This document shows, piece by piece, positions 25,823 to 37,800 of a stretch of DNA of 64,000 nt. Position 1 is the stretch's first letter; every line of letters begins with the position of its first letter. The notes under the pieces were generated by a model that saw only the letters and a list, made by a program, of their open reading frames with translations, was not told the DNA's origin and did not search any database. The position numbers and the translations under genes were made by a program. Source of the stretch: Janthinobacterium rivuli (GTDB taxonomy: Bacteria > Pseudomonadota > Gammaproteobacteria > Burkholderiales > Burkholderiaceae_D); NCBI RefSeq assembly GCF_009208735.1, contig NZ_WFLJ01000012.1:1-64000 (forward strand). Direction: 5' to 3'.

Positions 25823-28800
25823 ATGCAGCGAAGCAAGTCGGTCACGAAACACGCATCCTCCTCCGCCATGGCGGGCAACCGGACCGGTCACCCGGTGCGC
25901 CTGAAACCGCTGGCGCTGGCCATCGCCATGCTGCTGCAGGCGGGCGGCGCGCAGGCGCAGCAGCCGTTCAGCGGCGCCTGGTTTGCCGGCAAGGGCGCGC
26001 AGCAGGGCACGGCCGCCAGCACGGGACGCTTGCCGAACGGCCAGCCAGCCACCTCGCTGAACAATCCTTTGCTGCAGCAGCAGAAGGCGGAAGGCAAGCT
26101 GCAGCAATCGCTGAATAACCTGTTGCTGGCCGCGCGCGGCATCGCCGCCGAGCAGGCGGTGCAGGCGGCCGCGCGCCAGGCGGCGCTGGCGGCGGGCGGC
26201 GCCCCCGATGGCCTGGTCAAGGGCGGCTTGCAGGTCGACAGCAACAGCTTGACGGCCGGCTGGCTCAATGCCCAGGGACCGGTGCAGACCCAGGCCGACG
26301 GCAAGACCGTCGTGAAGGTCGTGCAGACGGACGACAAGGCGATACTGAACTGGGAAAGTTTTAACGTCGGCAAGAACACCACCTTGCAGTTCGACCAGAA
26401 ATCGAACTGGTCCGTGTTGAACCGCGTCAATGATCCGCTGGCGCGCCCCAGCCAGATCCAGGGCCAGATCAAGGCCGATGGCACGGTGATGATCGTCAAC
26501 CGCAACGGCATCGTGTTTACGGGCAGCAGCCAGGTCGATACGCGCAATCTGGCGGCCGCCGCCATGGGCATGAGCGACAGCCAGTTCAAGAGCGGCCTGT
26601 ACGGCAAGGCGCAGGGCACGGGCGCCGTGCCGACCTTTGCGAATGACTTGTTACTTGACCAGAATACCTTCAAACATGGCAAGGCCGAGGGCGATGTCGT
26701 CGTCGCCGCCGGCGCGCGCATCGACACGCGCAAGCCGCAGACGGTGACGGAAGGCGGCGGCTATGTGCTGCTGGCCGGCCGCGGCGTCGACAACGCGGGT
26801 GCCATCACCACGCCGAATGGCCAGACGACCCTGGCCGCCGGCGACGCCATCGTCGTGCGCCCGGGCCAGGGCACGGACAAGAACCAGTATTCGAGCACGC
26901 GCGGCAATGAAGTCGGGATGCTGCGCGTGGCCGGCAGCGACGCCGGCGCCGTCGTCAACAGCGGCTTGATCCAGTCGGCCGGCGGCGACATCACGCTGAG
27001 CGGCAACACGCTGCGCCAGGACGGCGTGCTGCTGTCGAGCACCTCCGTCAACGGACGCGGCGCCATTCACCTGGCGGCGGCGGGCGACGACGCCAAGGTC
27101 ACCATGGGACGCGGCAGCGTCAGCGCCATTCTGATCGACGATAACGGCGCCACGGCGCTCGATGTGCAGCGCGACACCCTGCTGAAAGACACGGGCAAGG
27201 GAACGGACACGCCGCTGGACCGGCGCGACCAGTCGCTGGTGCGCATCGTTTCGGCCGGCAACGTGGAGTTCGAAGGCGATTCGCTGACCCTCGCCACGGG
27301 CGGCCAGGTGCTGGTCGACGCGGCCCGCCGCAGCCACGTGGCGCGCGATGCCGCCATCGACGTCTCCGGCGCCGTCGGCGTGAAGGTCGACATGAGCAGC
27401 AACAATGTGCTGATCAACGTGCAGGGCAACGAGCAGCGCGACGCGCCCGGCAGCCGCGACGCCAAATACCTGAACAACAGCGACGTGTGGGTCGACCGCC
27501 GCGACCTGGTGCTGGTGCCGGCCGGCACGAATGGCTACGCCACGGACCGCTGGTACACGGCCGGCGGCTTGCTGGAAGTGAGCGGTTACCTGAACACCAG
27601 CGGCCACGGCGTCGGCGAATGGGCGGCCCAGGGCGGCACTGTCGGCTTTGGCGGCGGCGAAGTGGTGACGCAGGCCGGTTCGCGCATCAATATCGCCGGC
27701 GGCTCGCTGGACGTGCAGACGGGCATGGTCAAGCAGACGTGGCTGAAGGGCGCCGATGGCGCGATGTACAAGCTCAGCACGGCGCCGGGCGACAATCTGT
27801 ACACGGGTTTGTACCGCGGCTATGAAAGCACGCATGCGCGCTGGGGCGCGAATACGACGGAAACCTATGCGAATGCCCTGATCGGCCCGCGCGAACGCCT
27901 GGAAAACGGCTATACGGTGGGCCGCGATGCGGGCCGCCTGATCGTTTCCACGGGCGCGGCCGTGCTGGAAGGCGATATCGATACGTCCGTGTTCCAGGGC
28001 GAGCGCCAGCAGCGCAAGCGCGATGACGGCGTGGATGGCTACAAGCAGGCGCAGACGGCGGCGGCGCGCGCCGGTCAACTGATCGTCGGCAAAATGACAC
28101 CCGTCTTCGATACCAAGACGGGTCAGCTGCGCGACAGCCCGCAAGCCGTGCTGGATAAGGTGCAAATCGGCAAGGTGGCCGGCATCGCCGATGGCCAGCT
28201 GCTGGACGCCGCCTTGCCGGCCGCGCGCAGCCAGACCTTGCAGCTCGATGCCGACTGGCTCAACGGGCTGGAATTGGGCGCGCTGAATATCTATGCCTAC
28301 GACAAACTCGACGTCAATGCCGACGTGCGCGTGGCCGATGGCGGCGACATCGCCCTGCACGCCACCGACGTGGCGCTGAAAGCGAACGTGAGCGCGCGCG
28401 GCGGCAGCATCGCCGCCGGCGACATCGTCTCGCGCTACCTGGCGAATGCGGGCGCGGTATGGGCCGATGGCAAGCTGGTGCCGGACAACCGTCCCACGGG
28501 AAAGGCCGGCGTGCGCGTGGCGCCCGGCGTACGCCTCGATGCGCGCGGCCTGTGGAGCAACCTGGAACTCGATCCGGGCGCCGTCGCCGGCTTGCCGTAT
28601 GTGAATGGCGGCAAGGTCACCTTGAAGAGCTCGGGCGGCATCGACCTGACGCGCGGCAGCGTCATCGACGTCTCGTCCGGCGCGGCCCTGATGGGCAATG
28701 GCAGCCTGCAGGGCGGGCGCGGCGGCGACATCACCCTGGCGGTCGATCTGCCGACGGAGAAGGCGCCGACGGGCGCCATGCTCAAGCTCGATGGCGAATT

Positions 28801-31800
28801 GCGCGGCCATGGGGTGAAGGGCGGCGGTCGCCTGGTGATCGACAGCGGCGCGGCCGTCAGCATCGGCGGCCAGCTGCTCGATGGCGATGTGTTGCCAGGT
28901 GGCAGCAGTTCGCCGTTGGCCCTGCGCCTGGCCGATGAATTGCTGATCGCCAAGGGCGAGACGATCCCCCTGGCTTTCACCTTGACCACCAGCGTGATCA
29001 AGCCGGGCCAGGCCTTGAGCAAACCCGTGGTGGTGGATGTGTCGGTGCAAAAACCGCTGGTGCTGGGAGCCGACCTGCTGTTGCCGCCTGGCGCGCACGT
29101 CGTCATCAACAACGCGACGTATGTATGGGAGGGCTCCATCGTGCCAGCCGGTAGCGTGCTGACGGTCATCAATGGCCTGAATGCCGGCTTCGTGGTGTCG
29201 GCGGCGGCCTTTCCGCAGGGTTTGCCTATCGTACCGGTGACGACGCAGTACGCGGCGGGCAGCATCGCCACCGAAGAATTGCGTGCGCCGCCTGGTCTGG
29301 TGCTGCCGGCCGGCATCGTGCTGGGGCGCGACGCGGCCGTCAAGCCGCTGCTGGCGCTGGACGCGAGCCTGTTCCAGAGCGGCTTTGCCGATTACGCCAT
29401 CACGGGCCGCGATGGCGTCGCGGTGGTCAAGGATGCGCATATCGACGTCACCATGCCCGTGTTGCGCTTCAATCCCGCCACGGGCCATACGGTGGCGGGC
29501 GGCACCGATCCGGGCGCCGCGCTGGAACTGTGGACGCCGGAGCTGTACCAGGAAGATGCGCGCAAGGCCCGTCTGACGCAGCGCGCCGGCGCCAACCTGT
29601 CGCTGACGGCCGGCAGCCCGCACGTGAAGGGCGCCCTGGCGGTGGCCCAAGGCGCCGTCATCAAGGTCGATCCGGGCCGCCAGATCAGCCTGACGGGCAA
29701 TGACCAGATCACCGTCGATGGGCGGCTGGACGCCTGGGGCGGCAAGATCGCCATCCTGCCGGGCACGTTTGGCACGGGCAATGATGTGGACTTGCCGAAC
29801 GGCAAAGGACAAGCGACGTCGATCTGGATCGGCGACAAGGCCGTGCTCGATGTCGCCGGCCGCGCCACGGTCGCCACCGACATGCGGGGCGGGCGCTACG
29901 GCCGCGCCGACCAGGGCGGCAGCATTGAAATCGGCGCCCGCTACAAGGCTGACGCCGCCAGCGTCGACGCGGCCGATGCCTTTGTCGTCGTGCGTCCTGG
30001 CGCCCTGCTCGACGCCAGCGGCGCGCAAGCCGCACTGGACTTACCGAACCAGGGCGCCGTCAACGTGGCGGGCAATGGCGGCTTGATTTCGCTCAGTTCG
30101 TACAACGGCATCTTTGCCGACGGCACCCTGCGCGCCGCGGCCGGAGGCGCCGGTGCGGCCGGCGGCACCCTGGCGCTGGCGCTGGACACGCCCAATTATG
30201 GCAAGGTCGACCGCTACAACTTGCAAGGCGGCAACGTGGACAACGTGGTGCGCGTGCCGCGCGAAATGCTGCTGGCGCAGGTGCAGGGCGAGAGCGCCTT
30301 GCCCGTCGACTTGCGCGCCGGCCAGCAGGATGCGGCGCTGCGCTACGGCAGCGCGCGCCTGGGCGCCGATCGCGTGCAGGCGGGCGGCTTCGACAACCTG
30401 GCCCTGCATGTGAATGGCATGCTCGGTTTTGACGGCGACGTCAAGCTGTCGCTGGGCCAGAGCCTGCGCCTGAGCGCCACCTCGCTGGGGCTGGCGCAGC
30501 AGCCTTTGCTCGATGGCCAGGACAAGGCGAGCAGCCTTGCCAGCCAGGTGCATCTGGCTGCGCCGTACGTGCGCCTGGGCACGGCCGTGCGTGCGCAGAA
30601 GGACGACTACATCGTGCCCAATGCCGTGAAAGGCTCGAAAAACCTGGGCAGGGGACGCGGCATGCTGGGCGTGCCGCTGGTGGCCGAGGATTCCCTGCTG
30701 CAGATCGATGCGGGCATGCTCGATATCGCGGGCGAGGTCAACATGGGTACGCGCGGCACCATCGCGCAGAGCAGCGGCGCCGACCTGGTGGTCGAACGCG
30801 ATGCCTTCGAGCAGCTGACCCTCAACAGCCGCGGCGACATGCGCCTGTCGAATAGCGCCGCCCTGTACCAGCCGGGCAATGCCACCCTGGTGGCCGCGCA
30901 AATCTACCCGGCCACGGGCGACAGCGGCATGGTCACGGTGGGCCAGAGCAGCGCCATCGACGAATATGGGAATATCCGCGTCACGCTCGATCCGCTGCGC
31001 ACCCTGAATATCGAGCGCAGCACCGGCAGCGCCACGCCGAACCAGCCGTTCTCCGTGTTCGGCACCCTGAGCCTGGTCGCACCCACCATCAACCAGCATG
31101 GCGTGCTGCGCGCGCCGCTGGGCCAGATCAACCTGGGCGCCGAAGGCTATGAAGCCAATACGGGCCATGTCAATCTGTTGCCAGGCAGCCTGACGTCCGT
31201 CAGCGCGAAAGGCTTGACGATGCCGTACGGCGGCACGCTCGATGGCCTCAGCTACCTGTATGACGGCAACGACGTCGTGTTCAAGGGCGTGGGCAACGGC
31301 CCCGAGATCGCCTTGACGGGCGCCGCCGTCGACGTGCAGGCCGGCGCCGTGCTCGACCTGTCAGGCGGCGGCACCTTGACGGGCGCGGCCTTCCTGGCCG
31401 GACGCGGCGGCTCCACCGATGCGCGCCTCAATCCGCTGGTGCAGATGAAGCCGAATGGCGGCTTCACCCTGCCCGGCCTGAACACCAATCCCGTGTACGC
31501 CATCATTCCCGGCGTCCAGCCGGACGTGGCGCCTTTGACGGCCGAGCAGGGCGCGGGCAAGCCCGCCGTGGGACGCCAGATCACCATAGCCGCGGGCGTG
31601 CCCGGCCTGGCGGCCGGCACCTACACCTTGCTGCCATCGACTTTCGCCCTGCTGCCCGGTGCATTCCGCGTGGAATTGAATGGCCTGGCCGGCGCCGTCG
31701 AGACAGGCGGCACGATCGCCATGCGCAATGGCTCGTTTGCCACCGCGGCGCAGACGGGCGTGGCGGGCACGGCGTTCCGCGACGTGGTGGCGCAGCAAGC

Positions 31801-34800
31801 CATCCTGACGCCGGCCGACGTGCTGCGCAGCTATTCGCAATACAATGAAACGGGCTATGCCGCCTTCGCCGTGGCGCAAGCCACGCGCGACGGCGTGCCG
31901 CGCGCCATGCTCGAACGCGACGCCAAGGGCGTGCGGCTGCAACTGATCGCTCCGTCCCTGCACAGCGTCGAGAATAACCATACGCCATTGATGATGGATG
32001 GCAGCGCCCTGTACGCGCCGGCCGAGGGCGGCTTCGGCGGCTCCCTGCTGCTGGGCACGGGAAACCACGCATCGACGCGCTACGAAGTGCTGGCCGACGG
32101 CACGGCGCCGCTGGCCGATTTCAATGGCGTCTCTGTGCACGCGTCGCAGATCAATGCCTTCGGCGCCCAGCGCGTGGGCATCGGCGGCATGCCGCGCGTG
32201 ACCTACAGCGATTTCGCCACGGGCAGCAACCAGCGCGCCAATATCGCCGCCATCAACGAATCGGCGGGCGGCATCGTGCTGCGCGACGGCGCCGTGCTGA
32301 AGGCGGCCGAAGTGTTCCTGGTGACGGCGAGAAAAGACGACGGCATCATCCTCGAGCAGGGTTCCGGCATCAATACGCTGGGCCGCGGCAAGGCGGCCTG
32401 GGACTCGCGCGACGGCTATGCGTACCTGCCCATGGGCAGCGTGCTGGCCGTCTCGAACGGCTGGCTGGACATGCTGCCGGCCGCCGCGCCATCGTCCGAA
32501 TCGTATGGCCCCGGCATCATCGATATCGGCGCCTGCAAGAAGGCGGACGGCGCCTGCGGCGGCAGCACCTCGCTGTATTCGGAGGGCACCATCGCCGCCG
32601 TGACGGAGCGCGCGTTTACGCTGCGCGACAACGTGCGCTACGGTACGCGCAACCTGGTGCTGGCGATGGGGGCGATCAATGTCGGCAGCGAGGCGTCCCT
32701 GGCGGACGCCAGCGCCCGCGGCGCCCTGCCGGACGGCCTGGCGCTGAACCAGGGCGTGCTCGACCGCCTGCTGCGCGGCGACACCGGCACGGGCGCACCG
32801 GCGCTGGAAAGCCTGGGCTTGACGGCGCGCAACTCCTTCAACTTCTATGATTCGTCGCAGCTGTCGACCATCGATGCGGCCACGGGCAAGTCGTCGTTGT
32901 CGCGCCTAGTGCTCAATACACCGGCCATCTACGGCTATGGCGGCGCGGACGCGCTGGCGCGCATCCACACGGACACCCTCGTGTGGCAGGGCGCGACGAA
33001 CGCGCCCGGCGCCGTCGTCACGGCGGGCCCCGGCACGGGCAGCGGCCGCCTGCAGGTCGATGCCAAGCGCATCGAGTTTGGTTTCACGCCGGACAGCCGT
33101 CCCGACACCATCCACAAACTGGACCGCCTGGTGCTGGGCTTCGGCCAGGTGGCGCTCAATGCCAGCGAACAGTTGACGGCCAACAACAAGGGCAGCCTGT
33201 CCGTCTACCAGTCGCAAAGCGCGTGGGATACGGCCACCAATGGCTACCGCTACAGCGGCGGCGATTTGCTGATCAATACGCCGCTGCTGACGGGCGCGGC
33301 CGGCTCCGTCAACCGTATCACGGCGGGCGGCGACCTGAAGGTGAGCGCACCGGCAGGCGCGGCCGCCACCACGCCGACGAATGCGGCGCTGGCCGGCGCC
33401 CTGGGCGCCGAAGTGGCGCTGAGTGGCAACAATGTCAGCGTGGATACGTCGGTGGTCTTGCCAAGCGGAAAATTGACCCTGTCGGCCGAGCGCGATGTGC
33501 TGCTGGGCGACAAGGCCAAGCTGGACCTGGCGGGGCGCAAGATCGATTTCTACGACACGAGCAAGTACAGCTGGGGCGGCGACGTGATCCTCGACAGCCG
33601 CGAAGGCGATGTGCGCCAGGCGGCCGCTTCCGTGATCGACGTGTCGGCCGTGAACAACCGCGCCGGCAAGCTGAGCGCGACAGCCACCGGTGACGCGGCC
33701 GGCAGCGTCGATTTGCGCGGCACCTTGCTGGGCGGCGCCAGCGGCAGCTATGACGCGGGCGGCACCCAGGTAGCCTACGCGGCAGGCGGCGTGGAGATTC
33801 GCGCCCAACATGTTGGCGACTTCGCCGGCCTGAACCAGCGCCTGAACACGGGCAAGGTGTACGGCAGCCGCAGCTTCCAGCTCAAACAGGGCAATTTGAC
33901 CATCGGCGACGAGCTCAAGGCGCGCGAAGTGAGCGTGTCCGTCGATGGCGGCGCGCTGACGGTGAACGGCCGCATCGACGCCAGCGGCGAACAGGTGGGC
34001 AGCATCCGCCTGGCCGGCCGCGACGGCGTCACCATCCGGTCCGGCGCCGTGCTCGACGCGCACGGCACGCTGCTGCGCACGGACAGCTATGGCCAGGTGA
34101 TCGAGGCGCCGAACCGCGCCGTGATCGAACTGGCGTCGCCTGGCGGCCGCCTGACCCTGGAAAACGGCGCGCGCTTCGACCTGCGCAGCGGAGACAAGGG
34201 CGGCAACTACGGCAGCATCGACCTGAACGCGCGCCGCCTGGGCGGCGCCACGGGCGACGATATCGACATCGATGCGGCCGGCGCGCTGAACATCGCCGGC
34301 GCGCGCACCGTCAACGTCAACGCCTTCTGGCAATACAAGGATGCCCCGGCCGGCGCCGGCAAGGATGCGGACGGCCGCAGCTACCAGAGCATCAACCAGG
34401 CTTACCTGGGCGAGAAGCACGGGGACAGCCAGGCCTTCATGGTCAATGCGCTGGCGAACGGCAACTTGATGAACAGCAAATTGCGCGGCTTGCGCGGCGA
34501 TGCGAACGCCTTCCACCTGCGTCCCGGCGTCGAGATCGTCAGCGCCACGCCGGGCGGCGACCTGCATATCGATGGCGATATCGACCTGTCCGGCCACCGC
34601 TACGACGGCGTCAATCCGCTGGCGCGTCTGAGCGGCGTGTACGGCTCGGGCGAGGCCGGTGCGCTGGTGCTGCGCGCCGGTGGCAAGCTCAGCGTCTTTG
34701 GCAGCATCACCGATGGTTTCGATACCAGCAAGCTGCCGGTCACGTCGGACGACAAGGGCTGGCAGCTGGTGAAGGGCCGCTTGCCGTGGGGCGGCGAGGT

Positions 34801-37800
34801 CGTCGTGCCCGCCGCGAACCTGGTGACCCTGGCCGAGGACACGTATTTCAAATCGGGTACGAGCGTCAATTTCGACGTGCCGATGAAAGCCATGGAGTTG
34901 CGCAGCGGCACCTTGCTGGCGGCGCGCGCCACCTTGACGGCGGAGTTGAACTTGCCAGCAGGCAGCGTACTGGGCGGCGCCGTGCGCAATGCCGATGGCA
35001 GCGTGCTGTACGCGGCCGGCACCGTCTTGCCGAAGGCGCTGACCTTATCCAGTGGCATGCAGCTCGATGCCGGCCTGCGCCTGCCTGGCGCGGCCAAGGT
35101 GGCGGCCATGGTGTGGCCGGCGAATGTGGCCTTGCCCTTCCCGGAAGGCCAACCGCGCGACACGGGCGATAGCGTCAATTCCGTCAATGGCGTGGTGCTG
35201 GCCTCCGCGCTGGCGCTGGACAAGGGCAGCGTGCTGCCAGCCGGCACGCTGGTCAAGCTGCCTGGCGACGCGACCATGGTGGCGCTGCGCAGCGAGGATG
35301 GCAGCGGCAGCCAGGGCCGCAACCTGGCGCTGGCGCCCATGCTGGCCCCGGGTTCGCAAGCGTGGTCGCTGCGCCTGGTGGGCGGCGCCGATACGGCCGC
35401 GGCCGACACGCGCGCGCTGCGGCCGCATGCGAAGGACGCGCATCTGATGCTGGCCGATACGCATTACGGCATGGGCACGGTGAAATCCGTCGTGCCGGGC
35501 ACGGGTCTGCCAAACAAATATATTTTCAGCGAGGCGGCGATTGCCGAAGGATGGCCGGAAGGCGAGGTTGACATCAGCTGGTTTGGCGACGAGGCAAACA
35601 TGCTGGAAAGCTATGGCTACCTGGTGATCAAGGTGGCCGACGGCACGCCGCCCGACTACGTGACGACTGTGGCGCCGGCGCGCCAGCCCCTGTTCAGCGT
35701 GCTGCGCACGGGCACGGGCGACCTCGACTTGCTGGCCGCGGGCGACTTCGACATGCGTTCGCTGTATGGCGTCTACACGGCGGGCACGCAGTCGGCCTCG
35801 CCGCTGGTCGATGGCAAGGATCTGTTCAACTTGCCGCGCGGCCTGAACGCCAAGGGCCAGTTGCTCGGTGCGCTGGGCAAGGACTTTACAGCGTTTGTCG
35901 ATGGCGGTAGCCAGAGCCTGTACCGCGCCTGGTATCCCGAGCACGGCGGCAATCTGCTGCTGCGCACCCAGGGCGACGTCAAGGGCGATACCCTGGGCAC
36001 CTCCACGCAACGCCGCGAGGATGCCATCGGTTTCCTCAACGCACAGCAGGATACCAGCGATATCGGCAGCTGGCTGTGGCGCCAGGGCAGCGGCAGCACG
36101 GGCGCGGGCGTGCCGACGGCGTGGTGGATCAATTTCGGCACCTACGTCGCGCGCCCCGAAGGTCCCGACCTGTTTGCCGGTTTGCCGGTGCTGTCGGGCT
36201 TTACGGGCATCGGCACCCTGGGCGGCGGCAATGTGCTGCTGCAGGCGGGCGGCGACGCCGGCATGCTGACCTCGCGCGCCGATCCGGCCGGCGAATTCGC
36301 GCCGCGCAGCCAGGGCCTGAACGTGGCCGTGGGCAGCACGGGCAGGGTGACGCCGGACGGCAAGTTGCTGCTGACGGGCGGGGGCGACCTCGACATCCGC
36401 ATCGGCGGCGGCCTCAATCCGGTTGCCGCGGTGCGCAGTTTCGACCGCAACGGCGACTTCGCGAATGCCGATACGCGCTTCGAGCGCCAGTATCCCACGC
36501 TCAACAGCACCTTCACCAACCTGCGTGGCGCGCTGCGCATGGAGGCGGGCGCCGTGGGCGGCGTCGAACTGCGTTTCGACCGTGCCGATCCGACGGAATC
36601 GCGGCCGTACGAAACCTATACGGCGGGCACGGCGATTGCCAGCGGCGGACCTGTCCTGGTGCCGGGCGACAGCGGCGTGCGCATCGATGCGCGCGGCGAC
36701 CTGGTGCTGGGCGGCACGGCCGATGCGGGCCGTGTGAAGCAGCTGGGCAACGGTTCGCCGTTCAACTACCAGGGCGTGGCGCGCACCGGCGAAGGCTGGA
36801 GCTGGTTCTCGCTGTGGACGCCGGCCACCGCCATCGACCTGTTCAGCGCGGGCGGCAACTTGACGCCCACCTCGTCCTGGATCAATGCGACGATCGGTGA
36901 CAACCACGCGCCGACGGATGCACGCTTCGTCATGCCGTCCGTGCTGCGCGCCGTGGCCGCCAGCGGCAGCTTGTACTACGGCAATGCCAGCCTGGGCCGG
37001 TTGGGCGAGGGCGGCAGGGTCGACATGCCGCAAAACGGCGTGATCCTGGCGCCGTCGCCGGTGGCGCCGCAATTTGTCAAGACGGGCACGGGCCAGCTGG
37101 AAATGCTGGCCGCCGATTCCATCCATGCGGCCGGCTATCCGATCACGCCATCGGGCGCCGACCCGCGCCTGCTGCCGAACCCGTTCAATCCGGGCTTTGT
37201 CGGCGCCCTGGATCAAGTCTGGTACGGCCTGCTACCGCTGCACAACGTCAGCGCGAATGCGCTGGCGCCCGGTGCGCTGAAATGGTTCGGCTTGACCTCG
37301 AACGGTGCCAGCGATGCCGGGCAACAACTGTATCCGCTGTTCAGCATGACGCCGCCGACGGTGTCCGACTATGTGCCGGCAGGCCAGCTGCCCGCGCATT
37401 TCTATGCCAACAGCGGCGACATCGTCGGTCTGCGCACGGGCGGCATCGTGTACCGGGGCAACCTGAAGGGCGTCGGCGGCGCGTTGGGCCTGTGGTACGA
37501 GGGCGGCGGCGCCGTGGCCGTGCGCGCCGGACGCGATATCGTCAACTCGGGCACGCCGCTCGGCAGCGTCGAGGGCGTGCCGGACGGCGCGGCCGGATGG
37601 ACCAGCCAGGCCTTTGTCGGCCGGCCCGATTTTCCGGACAAGCCGGTCGTCTCGGGCGGCTCTTCCGCGCGCGGCAACCTGTTCGTGCACCGCCATGCCG
37701 ATGACGTTTCCGTCGTCAGCGCCGGGCGCGATATCCGCTACAGCACCTTCTATGTGGCGGGGCCCGGCCAGCTCAATGTGAGCGCCGGACGCGACCTGTA

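Noticed and set aside
26651..30028. A minus-strand open frame of 1125 codons opposite tpsA
   Set aside because: Same GC-bias effect; composition is not protein-like and the plus strand encodes a clear haemagglutinin domain.
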